This document shows, one piece after another, positions 42,911 through 52,154 of a stretch of DNA of 64,000 bases. The position numbers and the translations under genes were made by a program. A model generated the notes under the pieces. The model saw only the letters and a program-made list of their open reading frames with translations. It did no database searches and was not told the origin of the DNA. Every line of letters begins with the position of its first letter. Within the stretch, counting starts at the first letter, position 1. This DNA is from Bog-756 sp963812525 (lineage in GTDB: Bacteria > Actinomycetota > Acidimicrobiia > Acidimicrobiales > RAAP-2), in the NCBI GenBank assembly GCA_963812525.1, contig CAWEVL010000010.1, positions 248,001 to 312,000 of the forward strand, read 5' to 3'.

Positions 42911-43899
42911 TGACCCTGACCGCCGACCCGGCCCCGGCGGTCGAGGACGATCCGGCCGCCGGGCGTCCCGTTGACAGCGGCTCGCCGCCGGCCTCCCCTC
43001 CCCCGTCGCCCGCCCGCCGGCGGTGGCGACCGCCGTGGCGCAATCCCTGGCGCCGTCCCTGGATCCTCGAGGGCTTCACCTGGCTCTACCTGATCTGGTC
43101 GATCGTGCCCATCGGCATCGCCGTGCTGTTCTCGTTCAACGACGGCCGGTCGCAGAGCGTGTGGCAGGGCTTCTCCACCCGGTGGTACTGGGGCGACCCC
43201 ATCAACTCGGTCTGGCACAACCCGACCCTGCGGGCCGCGGTGTTCCAGACCATCCGGCTGTCCATCATCACCACGGTGATCGCCGTGCCCCTGGGGGTGG
43301 CCTTCGCCATCGGCATCAACCGCTGGCGCACGCGGACCTCCACCACCTTCAACTTCGTCATGGTGTTCTCCTACGTGATCCCCGAGCTGATCTTCGGCGT
43401 GGCCCTGTTCTTCCTCTTCACCCAACTGTTCAAGGCCGTCCACCTGGGCACGGCCGCCGAGGTGCTGGGCCTGGTCACCTGGAACTTCAGCTGGCCGGCC
43501 ATCATCGTGCTGGCCCGCCTGGTCTCCATCGGAGGCTCCTACGAGGAGGCGGCGGCCGACCTCGGTGCCTCGCGCCTGGAGTCCATCCGGCGGGTGCTCA
43601 TCCCACTGTTGATGCCGGCCATCTTCGCCAGCGCCGTGCTGGTGTTTGCCAGCGTGGTCGACGACTTCGTCCTGGTGGACCTGCTGTCGTCCACCGCCAA
43701 TACCCAGCCCATGTCGGTGATCATCTACTCCACCAGCCATGGCGGCAACGGGGGCCCGGCCCTCAACGCGCTGGCCACCATCATGCTGGTGTTGTCCTTC
43801 GCGGTGGCCACCGTCGGGTTGCTGGCCTACCGGTGGATGACCCGGGGCGAACGGGGCAGCAGCCGGCAGGAGGCCATGACCAGCATCGCCGGGATGTGA
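42910..43899 (+). CDS. ABC transporter permease (PotC type)
   Basis: This 329-aa second permease has an Arg/Pro-rich cytoplasmic N-terminus of about 50 residues, six helices, and the EAA loop EEAAADLGASRLESIRRVLIPLLMPAI. Start ATG 42910 shares its first base with the stop of the upstream permease. The ATPase is not in this run but at 46277-47476 on the opposite strand, cotranscribed with a TetR gene, so transporter assembly depends on two promoters of the same regulon. Confidence 0.88.
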   Translation: MTLTADPAPAVEDDPAAGRPVDSGSPPASPPPSPARRRWRPPWRNPWRRPWILEGFTWLYLIWSIVPIGIAVLFSFNDGRSQSVWQGFSTRWYWGDPINSVWHNPTLRAAVFQTIRLSIITTVIAVPLGVAFAIGINRWRTRTSTTFNFVMVFSYVIPELIFGVALFFLFTQLFKAVHLGTAAEVLGLVTWNFSWPAIIVLARLVSIGGSYEEAAADLGASRLESIRRVLIPLLMPAIFASAVLVFASVVDDFVLVDLLSSTANTQPMSVIIYSTSHGGNGGPALNALATIMLVLSFAVATVGLLAYRWMTRGERGSSRQEAMTSIAGM

Positions 43900-43935
43900 C
43901 GCCGTCGAGGGGCCGCCGGCCGCCGGCCCCGAGCC

Positions 43936-43959
43936 TTGACTGACTCAGTTAGTAATAAT
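43936..43959 (+). promoter_or_regulatory. variant dyad upstream of the second TetR gene
   Basis: TTGACTGACTCAGTTAGTAA holds ACTGA-C-TCAGT (43939-43949). The half-sites resemble the island dyads but have a one-base rather than four-base centre. TAATAAT (43953-43959) lies only five bases before ATG 43965, hinting at a leaderless start. Autoregulation by the encoded TetR is the simplest reading. Confidence 0.45.
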
Positions 43960-43964
43960 TGGGT

Positions 43965-44681
43965 ATGCCCAGGCGCACGCCGCCGAGCCGGCTCACCGAC
44001 ATCGCCCGGGCCGCGACCCAGGTGTTCACGGCCAAGGGCTACCGGCGGACGCTGATGACCGACGTGGGCCGGGAGCTGGGTCTGAGCCACGCCCTCCTCT
44101 ACCAGCACGTCGAGAGCAAGGAGGCGCTCTTCCAGCTGGCCCTGCTGTGGGCCATCACCCCCGAGGCGCTCCCGGCCCTACCCACTCCCCTGCCGACGCC
44201 GGCCCCGGGCGAGGCCCTCAAGCCGCTCGCCGACTGGACGGCTGGACGGTCGGCGGTCCCACCGCAGCTCAGGGCCGCGCTGGCCACGGGCGCCTGCAGT
44301 GACATTCGAAGCGAGTTCCGCCGGGTGGTCGACGAGTGCTACACACTCGTCGAGGACAACCGTGTCCTCCTGGCCTTGCTCGAACGGTCCGCCGTCGACT
44401 TCCCGGAGCTCAAGGACCTCTACTTCGGGAAGTCGAGACGCCGACAGGTCGACGGGCTCGAGCAGTATGTCGACCGGCGGTCACGCTCCGGCCACCTCCG
44501 GCCGTTCCCCGACACGGCCCTGGCCACCCAACTGATCGTCGAGACGGTGGCGTGGTTCGCCTGGCACCGGCGTGACCATCCCGACCCCCTCGACGTCAGT
44601 GACGAGGCGGCCAGGGAGAGTGTGCACTACCTCCTGGCCGCGGCCTTCATCCCCGATGACCGCACCGGGTCGGGGGAGTAG
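43965..44681 (+). CDS. TetR family transcriptional regulator
   Basis: This 238-aa regulator has an HTH at about residues 20-47 (MTDVGRELGLSHALLYQHVESKEALF). The ligand domain contains a Pro-rich loop (ALPALPTPLPTPAPGE). It lies directly after the two transporter permeases and eight bases before a glycosyltransferase gene on the same strand. Whether it controls transport, the glycosyltransferase or only itself is open. It is distinct from the TetR at 47473. Confidence 0.85.
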   Translation: MPRRTPPSRLTDIARAATQVFTAKGYRRTLMTDVGRELGLSHALLYQHVESKEALFQLALLWAITPEALPALPTPLPTPAPGEALKPLADWTAGRSAVPPQLRAALATGACSDIRSEFRRVVDECYTLVEDNRVLLALLERSAVDFPELKDLYFGKSRRRQVDGLEQYVDRRSRSGHLRPFPDTALATQLIVETVAWFAWHRRDHPDPLDVSDEAARESVHYLLAAAFIPDDRTGSGE

Positions 44682-44689
44682 AGCCCACC

Positions 44690-46246
44690 GTGGTCCGCGC
44701 CACTGCTCCGGTCGTCGACCCGTCGACGGCCGGCAGGGCCACCGGTGGAGCGCCTTCCGAGTTGTCCCCGGTCGACCGGCGGATCTTCCTCATTGCCGGA
44801 ACCGTGTTCGGCGTCCTCATGGCCCTGTCCGGGCGATACGGCTTCCACCGCGACGAGCTCTACTTCCTCGACTGCGCCCGACACCTCTCGGCCAGCTACG
44901 TCGACCAACCCGTCCTCACCCCGCTGCTCGCCCGTCTCTCGCTGTGGCTCTTCGGCGTCTCGCTCCCCGGACTCCGGCTGTGGCCGGCGCTGGCCGGAGG
45001 GGGGACCGTGGTCCTGGCCGGCCTCCTGGCCCGGGAACTGGGAGGCCGCAGGACCGCCCAACTGCTCGGGGCCCTGGGTGCGGCCACCATGCCGGCGCTC
45101 CTCGGGGCCGACCACCTCTTCGGCCCCACCGCCTTCGACCTGCTCTTCTGGACCGCCCTGGCCTTCGTCGTGGTTCGGATCGGCCGGACCGGGAACACCA
45201 GGCTGTGGGTCCCCGCCGGGATCGTCCTCGGCGTGGGACTGGCCAACAAGCACAACATCGGCCTGTTCGCCGTGGCCCTGCTGGTGGGGGTCGTCGTCAG
45301 CGGGGGCGGTCACCTGCTGGCCAACCGGTGGTTCGTGGCCGGGGCGTCGATCGCCGCCGCCTGCACCGTCCCGGACCTCTGGTGGCAGGCGGCCCACCAC
45401 TGGCCCACCATCGCCATGACCCACCGTCTGAACCAGGAGAACGGCGGGGCCGGCAACATCGCCACCTGGATCGTCGGTCAACTGCTCATGGTGACCCCGG
45501 CCCTGACCTGGCTCTGGGTGGTGGGGATCCGGGAGCTGTGGCGATCGGACGGCCCGGTCCGGCGGGCCCTGGTGTGGTCCTACGGCCTGCTGTTCGTGCT
45601 CTTCGCCCTGTCGACCGGGGCCAAGGTCTACTACCTGGCCGCGGCCTACATCTACCTCCTGTCCGCCGGGGCCGTGCGGGTCGAGGGCTGGCTCGATGCC
45701 CGGGCCGTGAGGCTCCGCCGCCTGCTCGCCCTGACGGCGCTCGGTACCCTTCTGTCCCTCCCCCTGGTCCTCCCGATCCTGCCCGCCGACCACATCGGGT
45801 GGACCTACGGGGCCAATCAGCAGCTGGGCGAGTCGGTGGGTTGGCCGGAGTTCGTCCAGACGGTGCGCTCGGCGTGGCGCACCCTTCCCGCCGGGCAGCG
45901 CAGGCACGCGGTGATCTTCACCGTCGACTACGGCGAGGCCGGCGCCATCGACGAACTGGGCCGCGGCACCGGACTGCCGACGGCGGTGAGCGGTCAGAAC
46001 AGCGCCTGGTTCTGGGGACCCGGCGATCCGGGGGCCACCACGGTGCTGGCGGTAGCACCCGGCCCGGTGGACGTCACGGGCTACGCCCGCCAGTTGCGGC
46101 GGTACTGCGGCGACGTACGAGTGATGTCGACCATCAGGAACCAGGCCGGAATCCACAACCAGGAGTGGGACGGACGGATCTACCTGTGCACGGGGCTCAG
46201 GCGTCCGTGGGGGAAGACCTGGGCCTCACTGAAGCAATTCAGCTGA
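44690..46246 (+). CDS. family 39 glycosyltransferase (ArnT/PMT-like)
   Basis: This 518-aa polytopic protein has about ten helices. The family's first loop motif is YGFHRDELYFLDCARHLSASYVDQPVLTPLLARL, where Asp-Glu forms the catalytic pair. GADHLFGPTAFDLLFW and GLANKHNIG follow. Such enzymes move sugars from polyprenyl-phosphate donors outside the membrane. It is the one gene of the island with no evident link to amine catabolism. It may simply be an insertion behind the TetR gene. Confidence 0.83.
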   Translation: MVRATAPVVDPSTAGRATGGAPSELSPVDRRIFLIAGTVFGVLMALSGRYGFHRDELYFLDCARHLSASYVDQPVLTPLLARLSLWLFGVSLPGLRLWPALAGGGTVVLAGLLARELGGRRTAQLLGALGAATMPALLGADHLFGPTAFDLLFWTALAFVVVRIGRTGNTRLWVPAGIVLGVGLANKHNIGLFAVALLVGVVVSGGGHLLANRWFVAGASIAAACTVPDLWWQAAHHWPTIAMTHRLNQENGGAGNIATWIVGQLLMVTPALTWLWVVGIRELWRSDGPVRRALVWSYGLLFVLFALSTGAKVYYLAAAYIYLLSAGAVRVEGWLDARAVRLRRLLALTALGTLLSLPLVLPILPADHIGWTYGANQQLGESVGWPEFVQTVRSAWRTLPAGQRRHAVIFTVDYGEAGAIDELGRGTGLPTAVSGQNSAWFWGPGDPGATTVLAVAPGPVDVTGYARQLRRYCGDVRVMSTIRNQAGIHNQEWDGRIYLCTGLRRPWGKTWASLKQFS

Positions 46247-46276
46247 AGGCGGGCGGGCGGCGACCCCTGGCCCGGG

Positions 46277-47476
46277 TCAGTGCTCGGGGTGGGTGGTGGC
46301 CCCGACCGGCTGGGTGGCCGGGACCTCGGTCACGGCCAGCGGCGGGTCCTCCACCTCGGGGAGGGGTACCGAACGGAGCACCCGCAGCCCGTCGGCGGGC
46401 AGGTAGGCCTGCACCGCGGTGCCCTGCTGGTAGGCCGGAGGGCCGCCCTGGTTCTGGATGAGGGCCTGCAGGCGCTCCCCGTGGGCCAGCCGCATGATGA
46501 CCTGGGTGGACGATCCCAGGAAGACCAGGCGCTCGACCATGGCCGGCACCCGGTTGGGCCCGGACGATTCGTAGGGCTCGATGTGGACCCGCTCGGGTCG
46601 GATGGCCAGCTTCACCGCTCCGGTGCACTCGGTGCTGCCCCGCTCGGCGGCCAGGTCGAACTCCCCCAGCCGGACCCGGCAGGCCCCGCCGCCGTCGGCT
46701 CCGGCGGCGGCGGCGTCCATGAGGTTGGACACCCCCAGGAAGTCGGCCACGTAGGCGTCGGCCGGTTCCTCGTAGACCTCCACCGGGGTGCCGACCTGGG
46801 CCACCTTGCCGGCCTCCATCACGGCCAGGCGGTCGGACATGGTCAGGGCCTCCTCCTGGTCGTGGGTGACGTACAGGAAGGTGATCCCGACCGTCTCCTG
46901 GAGGGCCTTGAGCTCGACCTGCAGGGTCCGCCGCAGCTTGGCGTCGAGGGCACCCAGCGGCTCGTCGAGCAGGAGGACCGACGGGTTGAGGACCAGGGCC
47001 CGGGCCAGGGCCACCCGCTGCTGCTGGCCGCCGGACAGCTGGCCGGGGCGGCGCTTCTCGTACCCCACCAGCTGGACCAGCTCCAGGGCTGCCCCCACCC
47101 GTCGGGCCGACTCGGCCTTGCCCAGCTTCTGGTACCGCAGTCCGAAGGCGACGTTGTCGGCGACCGACAGGAACGGGAAGAGGGCGTAGCTCTGGAAGAC
47201 GGTGTTCACGTTGCGCTTGTGCGGCGGCTTCTGGGCCACGTCCACGCCGTCGAGCAGGATGCTGCCACTCGTGGGCTCCTCGAAGCCGGCCACCAGGCGG
47301 AGGGTGGTGGTCTTGCCGCACCCGGACGGGCCCAGGATGGAGAAGAACTCGCCCGAGGGGATCTCGAGATCGATGCCGGCCACGGCCTCGACGTCGTCGA
47401 ACCGCTTGGTCAGGGCCACGAGCTGCACGTCGCCTCCGGCCAGGGCGCCCTCGCTCTGCTGGCGCGGCGCCGTCAC
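46277..47476 (-). CDS. ABC transporter ATP-binding protein (PotA type)
   Basis: This 399-aa ATPase has Walker A GPSGCGKT (residues 49-56), Q-loop VFQSYALFPF, signature LSGGQQQRVA, Walker B LLLDEPLGALD and H-loop YVTHDQEEA. C-terminal TOBE domains follow (KLAIRPERVHIEPY). It completes the uptake system encoded at 40684-43899. GTG 47476 overlaps the TetR stop (GTGA), so repressor and ATPase are made from one mRNA starting at dyad C. Confidence 0.9.
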   Translation of the reverse strand: MTAPRQQSEGALAGGDVQLVALTKRFDDVEAVAGIDLEIPSGEFFSILGPSGCGKTTTLRLVAGFEEPTSGSILLDGVDVAQKPPHKRNVNTVFQSYALFPFLSVADNVAFGLRYQKLGKAESARRVGAALELVQLVGYEKRRPGQLSGGQQQRVALARALVLNPSVLLLDEPLGALDAKLRRTLQVELKALQETVGITFLYVTHDQEEALTMSDRLAVMEAGKVAQVGTPVEVYEEPADAYVADFLGVSNLMDAAAAGADGGGACRVRLGEFDLAAERGSTECTGAVKLAIRPERVHIEPYESSGPNRVPAMVERLVFLGSSTQVIMRLAHGERLQALIQNQGGPPAYQQGTAVQAYLPADGLRVLRSVPLPEVEDPPLAVTEVPATQPVGATTHPEH

Positions 47477-48147
47477 TTCTTGCCCTTCTTCCGACCTGCG
47501 CCCGTCTCCTTCTTGGGCTTCCAGGTGAACCCCAGCGCCTGGGCGGCGAACCGCATGCTGGCCGTGAAGGCGCGGCGGGGATCGACCACCGGGTCATCGA
47601 GGGCGATCTGGATGGCGAACCCGTCCAGCAGGGCCGAGAGGGTGATGGCGAACTCATGGGCGTCGAGGTTCCCGAACTCGCCGGAGGTCTGACCGTCCTG
47701 CACCACGCCGGCGATGGTCTCCCGCCAGTGGTGGTCGAACTCCTCCCGCACCCGGGCCACCTCGGGATGCCGCACCGACTGGGCCCACAGGTCCAGCCAC
47801 AGGGCCCACGAGTCGGGCAGCTCGGCGTCGGCCTCGGGCAGGCAGGTCATGGCCACGATCTCCTCGAGCCGGGCGGCGGCGCTGTCGATGACCTCCATCC
47901 GCCGGGCACCCAGGTCGTACCACTGGTCCTCGGCGTAGCGCATGGCCTCGGTCAGGAGGTTGTCCTTGGTCTTGAAGTAGTAGATGACCAGTGCCGGGCT
48001 GGTACCGGCCTGCTCGGCCACGTCGGCGATGCGCGACTCGGGGAAGCCCCGCTCGGCGATGACCTCGAGGGCGGCCCGGAGCATGTCCTCCCGCCGCTGG
48101 TCGGCCGCGGCACCGGCGGCACCGGTCGATTCCGTCTCTGCTGCCAT
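47473..48147 (-). CDS. TetR family regulator, candidate master repressor of the island
   Basis: This 224-aa protein has an HTH at about residues 37-66 (ESRIADVAEQAGTSPALVIYYFKTKDNLL), a BetI-like ligand domain (AELPDSWALWLDLWAQSVRHPEVARVR), and a very basic tail (GAGRKKGKK). ATG 48147 has AAAGGTGA upstream. It is cotranscribed with the transporter ATPase and lies about 100 bases from dyad C at 48243. The copies at 39068, 40602 and 53738 are best explained as its operators. The resemblance to BetI-type regulators fits a quaternary-amine effector. Confidence 0.87.
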   Translation of the reverse strand: MAAETESTGAAGAAADQRREDMLRAALEVIAERGFPESRIADVAEQAGTSPALVIYYFKTKDNLLTEAMRYAEDQWYDLGARRMEVIDSAAARLEEIVAMTCLPEADAELPDSWALWLDLWAQSVRHPEVARVREEFDHHWRETIAGVVQDGQTSGEFGNLDAHEFAITLSALLDGFAIQIALDDPVVDPRRAFTASMRFAAQALGFTWKPKKETGAGRKKGKK

Positions 48148-48218
48148 GGTCACCTTTCCGATGGGTTGCCGCTCGGCACCGGCGGTCGTCGGGCACGGCA
48201 CCGGCCGTCCCGATCGCC

Positions 48219-48262
48219 TTGTCCCCAACGGTAGCAGCGGTTTAGACTGAACAATCAGTCAA
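48219..48262 (+). promoter_or_regulatory. regulon dyad C with promoter for the FAD oxidoreductase
   Basis: TTGTCC (48219-48224), an 18-base spacer and TAGACT (48243-48248) precede the FAD oxidoreductase. The -10 again opens the dyad, TAGACTGAACAATCAGTCAA (48243-48262), with arms GACTGA/TCAGTC. It separates the TetR-ATPase unit from the oxidoreductase unit. Confidence 0.72.
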
Positions 48263-48306
48263 ACCCATCCGGGGCCTGGCCCCGATGACCCAACAAAGGG
48301 GATCCC

Positions 48307-49956
48307 ATGACCTCGACGTACGACGCCATCGTGGTGGGCGGAGGGCACAACGGGCTGGTCTCCGGCGCCTACCTGGCCCGGTCCGGGGCCCGGACCGTGG
48401 TGCTGGAGGGTCGCTACAAGACCGGCGGGGCGGCCACCACCGAGGCGCCCTGGCCCGAGGCGCCCGAGCTCAACGTCACCCGCCTGTCGTACGTGATGAG
48501 CCTGCTGCCCCCGACCATCATGGCCGACCTCGAGTTGGAGCGATGGGGATACAAGGTCTTCCCCATGGGCCCCTACTACCAGGCCTTCCCCGAGGGCGGC
48601 TCGATCAAGATCTTCGCCGACGACGCCAAGCGGAACTACGAGGAGATCGCCAAGTGGTCCAAGAAGGACGCCGAGGCCATGCCCAAGTGGGATGCGTGGA
48701 TCGCCGGCCTGGCCGACGTGCTCGGTCCCCTCCTGCTCACCGTCCCCCCGGCCATCGGCTCCCGCAAACCCCACGACCTCTACGAGACCCTGCGGCTGGC
48801 CTGGCGGCACAAGGGGCTCGACGTGCGGACCATCGCCGACGTGACGCGGCTGATGACCATGAGTATCGCCGACCTCCTTGACGACTGGTTCGAGTCGTGG
48901 CAGGTGAAGGCCCCCATCGCCGTGAACGGCGTCATCGGCACCTGGGCTGGCCCGTGCGAGCCGGGTACCGCCTACGTCATGGCCCACCACTCCATCGGGG
49001 ACATCGGCGACGGCCATCTGGGCAACTGGGGGTTCCCCGAGGGGGGCATGGGGGCGGTGGCCGACGCCATCGAACGGTCGGCCCGGAACCTCGGGGCGGA
49101 GATCCGCACCGACGCCCGCGTGGCCCACACCATGGTGGCCAACGGCCGGGTGCGGGGCGTGGTGCTGGAGAGCGGCGAGGAGATCCTGGCCCCGGTGGTG
49201 GTCACCACCCTCCACCCCCAGACGGCGTTCCTCGATCACATCAGCGCCACCGAGCTGCCCGCCGACTTCGTCGAGGACATCGAGCGGTGGAAGACCCGCA
49301 GTGGCGTGGTCAAGATCAACCTGGCCCTCTCCGAACTGCCCAGCTTCACGGCCGACCCCGGCACCGAGCTGGCCGAGCACCACACCGGGTCGGTGGAGAT
49401 GGCCCCGTCCATCGAGTACATGGAGCGGGCCTTCCAGGACGCCCGCGAGGGCCGGGGTGCGGAGCGGCCGTTCAGCGACGGGGTCATCCCCACCGCCTTC
49501 GACAAGACCCTGTGCCCCGACGGCACCCACATCATGTCCCTGTTCACGCAGTGGGTGCCCAAGGAGTGGAGCGACACGCCCCATGCCGAGGACCTCGAGG
49601 CCTATGCCGACCGCATGATCGACTGCTACGACGAGGTGGCGCCCAACTTCAAGGCGTCCATCCTCCACCGCGACGTGGTGGGTCCGTACCAGATGGAGCA
49701 CGAGTACGGGCTCATCGGAGGGAACATCTTCCACGGGGAGCTCTCCTTGGAACAGCTCTTCCACATGCGGCCGGCGCCGGGCTATGCCGACTACCGGACC
49801 CCGATCAAGGGCCTGTACAACGGGGGGTCAGGCACCCATGCCGGCGGCGGGGTGTGCGGCATCCCCGGCTGGCAGGCGGCCAAGGCCGTGCTGGCCGACC
49901 AGAAGGCCGAGGGCGGCCTCACCGCACGCCTCCGCAGTCGCTCCGCCAAGGGGTGA
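48307..49956 (+). CDS. phytoene-desaturase-like FAD oxidoreductase (PYROXD2-like)
   Basis: This 549-aa flavoprotein begins with a dinucleotide fold VVGGGHNGLVSGAYLARSGARTVVLEG. It continues with GWWP-like central blocks (GNWGFPEGGMGAVADAIERSA) and ends with the FAD-binding tail GLYNGGSGTHAGGGVCGIPGWQAAKAV. The family includes carotenoid desaturases and amine-oxidase-like enzymes; the chemistry here is not evident. In this setting amine or CoA-ester oxidation is possible. ATG 48307 follows AAAGGGG. It is the first gene of the unit with the acyl-CoA ligase 29 bases downstream. Confidence 0.82.
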   Translation: MTSTYDAIVVGGGHNGLVSGAYLARSGARTVVLEGRYKTGGAATTEAPWPEAPELNVTRLSYVMSLLPPTIMADLELERWGYKVFPMGPYYQAFPEGGSIKIFADDAKRNYEEIAKWSKKDAEAMPKWDAWIAGLADVLGPLLLTVPPAIGSRKPHDLYETLRLAWRHKGLDVRTIADVTRLMTMSIADLLDDWFESWQVKAPIAVNGVIGTWAGPCEPGTAYVMAHHSIGDIGDGHLGNWGFPEGGMGAVADAIERSARNLGAEIRTDARVAHTMVANGRVRGVVLESGEEILAPVVVTTLHPQTAFLDHISATELPADFVEDIERWKTRSGVVKINLALSELPSFTADPGTELAEHHTGSVEMAPSIEYMERAFQDAREGRGAERPFSDGVIPTAFDKTLCPDGTHIMSLFTQWVPKEWSDTPHAEDLEAYADRMIDCYDEVAPNFKASILHRDVVGPYQMEHEYGLIGGNIFHGELSLEQLFHMRPAPGYADYRTPIKGLYNGGSGTHAGGGVCGIPGWQAAKAVLADQKAEGGLTARLRSRSAKG

Positions 49957-49985
49957 CGGGGCCGGCATCGGGCAGACTCGGCACC

Positions 49986-52154
49986 ATGGGAACGTCCGTG
50001 CGGGCCATGCTCGAGCCGCGCCGGGTGGCGGTGGTGGGGGCCAGCCCCGCGCCCGGCAGCTTCGGCCATCGTCTGGTGACCGAGGTGGCCGGTAGCCCGA
50101 AGGCGCTCGACCTCCATCTGGTCAACCCGCGCCACGACACGGTGCTCGGTCGACCGTGCCTCGACTCGCTGGAGGAGATCGACGGGCCGGTGGACGTGGT
50201 GCTGCTGGGTGTGCCGGACCGGGCCGTGGAGGAGCAGATGGTCCTGGCCGCCCGGCGCGGCGACCGCTCGGCGGTCATCTTCGGCAGCTTGGTCGGGCCC
50301 GACGGGGGCCCGGCGCTGCGGGACCGGGTGGCCGGCGTGGCCGGAGCGGCCGGGATGGCCGTCTGTGGCGGTGGGTGCATGGGTTTCGTCAATGTGGCCG
50401 ACGGGGTCCGGGCCATCGGCTACGTCGAGCGGTCCCCCCTGCCCGAGGGGCCGGTGGCCTTCATCACCCACTCCGGCTCGGTCTTCTCGGCCGTCCTCCG
50501 GACCCGGCGCCACCTGGGTTTCACCGTGGTGGTCTCGGCCGGCCAGGAGCTGGTCACCACGGCCGGCTCCTACCTCGACTACGCCCTCGACCTCCCCGGG
50601 ACCCGGGTGGTCGGGCTACTGCTCGAGACCCTCCGGGAGCCCGAGGGACTGCAGGCGGCGTTGGCTCGGGCCGCCGAGCAGGAGGTCGCCGTCGTGGCCC
50701 TGACCGTGGGCTCGTCGGCGGCCGGGCGGGCCATGGTGGCGGCCCACTCGGGCGCCCTGGCCGGCGCCGACGGGGCCTGGGAGGCCCTGTTCGAGGCCCA
50801 TGGGGTCGCCCGGGTGGGCGACCTCGACGAGATGGGCGACACCCTCGAGCTCCTGGCCGCCGGGCGGCGGGCGGTGGGCGGCGGGCGTCCCGGGGTCGGC
50901 ATCGCCACGGTGCACGACTCGGGAGCCGAGCGGGCGCTGGTGGTCGACGTGGCCGAGTCGGTCGGCGTCCCCTTCGCCGCCATCGGGGACGACACCCGGA
51001 GCCGGCTGGCCGGGCTGCTCGATCCGGGACTGGAGGCCGCCAACCCGCTGGACGTCTGGGGGACGGGATCGGACACCGAGGGGCTGTTCGGCGACTGCCT
51101 CGCCGCCATGGCCGAGGACGGGCAGGTGGCCGCGGTGGCCCTGGCCGTCGACCTGGTCGAGGAGTACGACGGGGACGACAGCTACCCCCGTGCCGCGCTG
51201 CGCGCCGCGGCGTCCACGGCCAAGCCGGTGGTCGTCCTGTCCAACCTGGGCAGCGCCATCGACGGCGACGCCGCCACGCGCCTCCGGGCCGGTGGGGTGC
51301 CGGTGCTCGAGGGCACCCGGTCGGGCCTGTTGGCGCTCGGTCACCTGCTGGGGTTGGAGGCCGGGGCCGCCGGTCGGCTCGGCTCGACGCCGGAGCACGG
51401 GCCGGTGGACCGGTCCCGGCGGGAGCGCTGGCTGACCCGGCTGGCCGGACCGCCGCTGCGCGGCACCGAGGCGCTGGCCCTGCTGGCCGAGTACGGCATC
51501 CCGGTCGTCCCGTCCCGTGCCGCCGGCTCGCCGTCCGAGGCGGTGGCCGCCGCCGCCGAGCTGGGTTATCCGGTGGTGGTCAAGACCGACGAGCCGTCCA
51601 TCGCCCACAAGTCCGACGTCGGCGGGGTCATCCTGGGCATCGACGACGCCGCCGGGGTGGCTTCGGCCTACGCCGGACTGGCCCGGAGACTCGGGCCGCG
51701 TGTGGTGGTGGCGGCCACGGCTCCCGACGGCGTGGAGCTGGCCCTGGGTCTGGTGCGCGACCCCCAGCTCGGGCCCCTGGTGGTCGTCGGGGCGGGCGGC
51801 GTCCTGGTGGAGGTGCTGGCCGACCGGGTGGTCCGGCTGCCCCCGCTCGATCCCGGACGGGCCCGGGCCTCGCTGGACCGGCTCTCGATCTCCCCGCTGC
51901 TCGACGGGGTGCGGGGAGGGCCGGCGGCCGACCGCGCCGCGGCGACCTCGGCCGTGGTCGCCTTGGGGGGGCTGGCCGTCGAGCTGGGCGACGCCCTCGA
52001 CGCCCTCGACGTCAACCCGCTCCGGTGCGCACCGGGTGGATGCTGGGCCCTCGACGCACTGGTGGAGCCCCGTCGGCCCGGTGGTGCGGCCGGCGGTGTC
52101 CTCGGGTCGTCGACCCCGGGCCCGGGCGATCCCGGGGCTCCGGCCCGGCGCTAG
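49986..52154 (+). CDS. NDP-forming acyl-CoA ligase family protein
   Basis: This 722-aa protein fuses a CoA-binding domain (VAVVGASPAPGSFGHRLV), succinyl-CoA-synthetase-like lobes (ITHSGSVFSAVLRTRRHLGF; LTVGSSAAGRAMVAAHSGALAG, carrying the phospho-His) and a C-terminal ATP-grasp domain (GYPVVVKTDEPSIAHKSDVGGVILG). It would activate a carboxylate to its CoA ester while making ADP. It follows the PYROXD2-like gene and probably supplies the substrate for the acyl-CoA dehydrogenase at 53777. Its stop is the CTAG (52151-52154) shared with the convergent cupin gene. Confidence 0.86.
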   Translation: MGTSVRAMLEPRRVAVVGASPAPGSFGHRLVTEVAGSPKALDLHLVNPRHDTVLGRPCLDSLEEIDGPVDVVLLGVPDRAVEEQMVLAARRGDRSAVIFGSLVGPDGGPALRDRVAGVAGAAGMAVCGGGCMGFVNVADGVRAIGYVERSPLPEGPVAFITHSGSVFSAVLRTRRHLGFTVVVSAGQELVTTAGSYLDYALDLPGTRVVGLLLETLREPEGLQAALARAAEQEVAVVALTVGSSAAGRAMVAAHSGALAGADGAWEALFEAHGVARVGDLDEMGDTLELLAAGRRAVGGGRPGVGIATVHDSGAERALVVDVAESVGVPFAAIGDDTRSRLAGLLDPGLEAANPLDVWGTGSDTEGLFGDCLAAMAEDGQVAAVALAVDLVEEYDGDDSYPRAALRAAASTAKPVVVLSNLGSAIDGDAATRLRAGGVPVLEGTRSGLLALGHLLGLEAGAAGRLGSTPEHGPVDRSRRERWLTRLAGPPLRGTEALALLAEYGIPVVPSRAAGSPSEAVAAAAELGYPVVVKTDEPSIAHKSDVGGVILGIDDAAGVASAYAGLARRLGPRVVVAATAPDGVELALGLVRDPQLGPLVVVGAGGVLVEVLADRVVRLPPLDPGRARASLDRLSISPLLDGVRGGPAADRAAATSAVVALGGLAVELGDALDALDVNPLRCAPGGCWALDALVEPRRPGGAAGGVLGSSTPGPGDPGAPARR

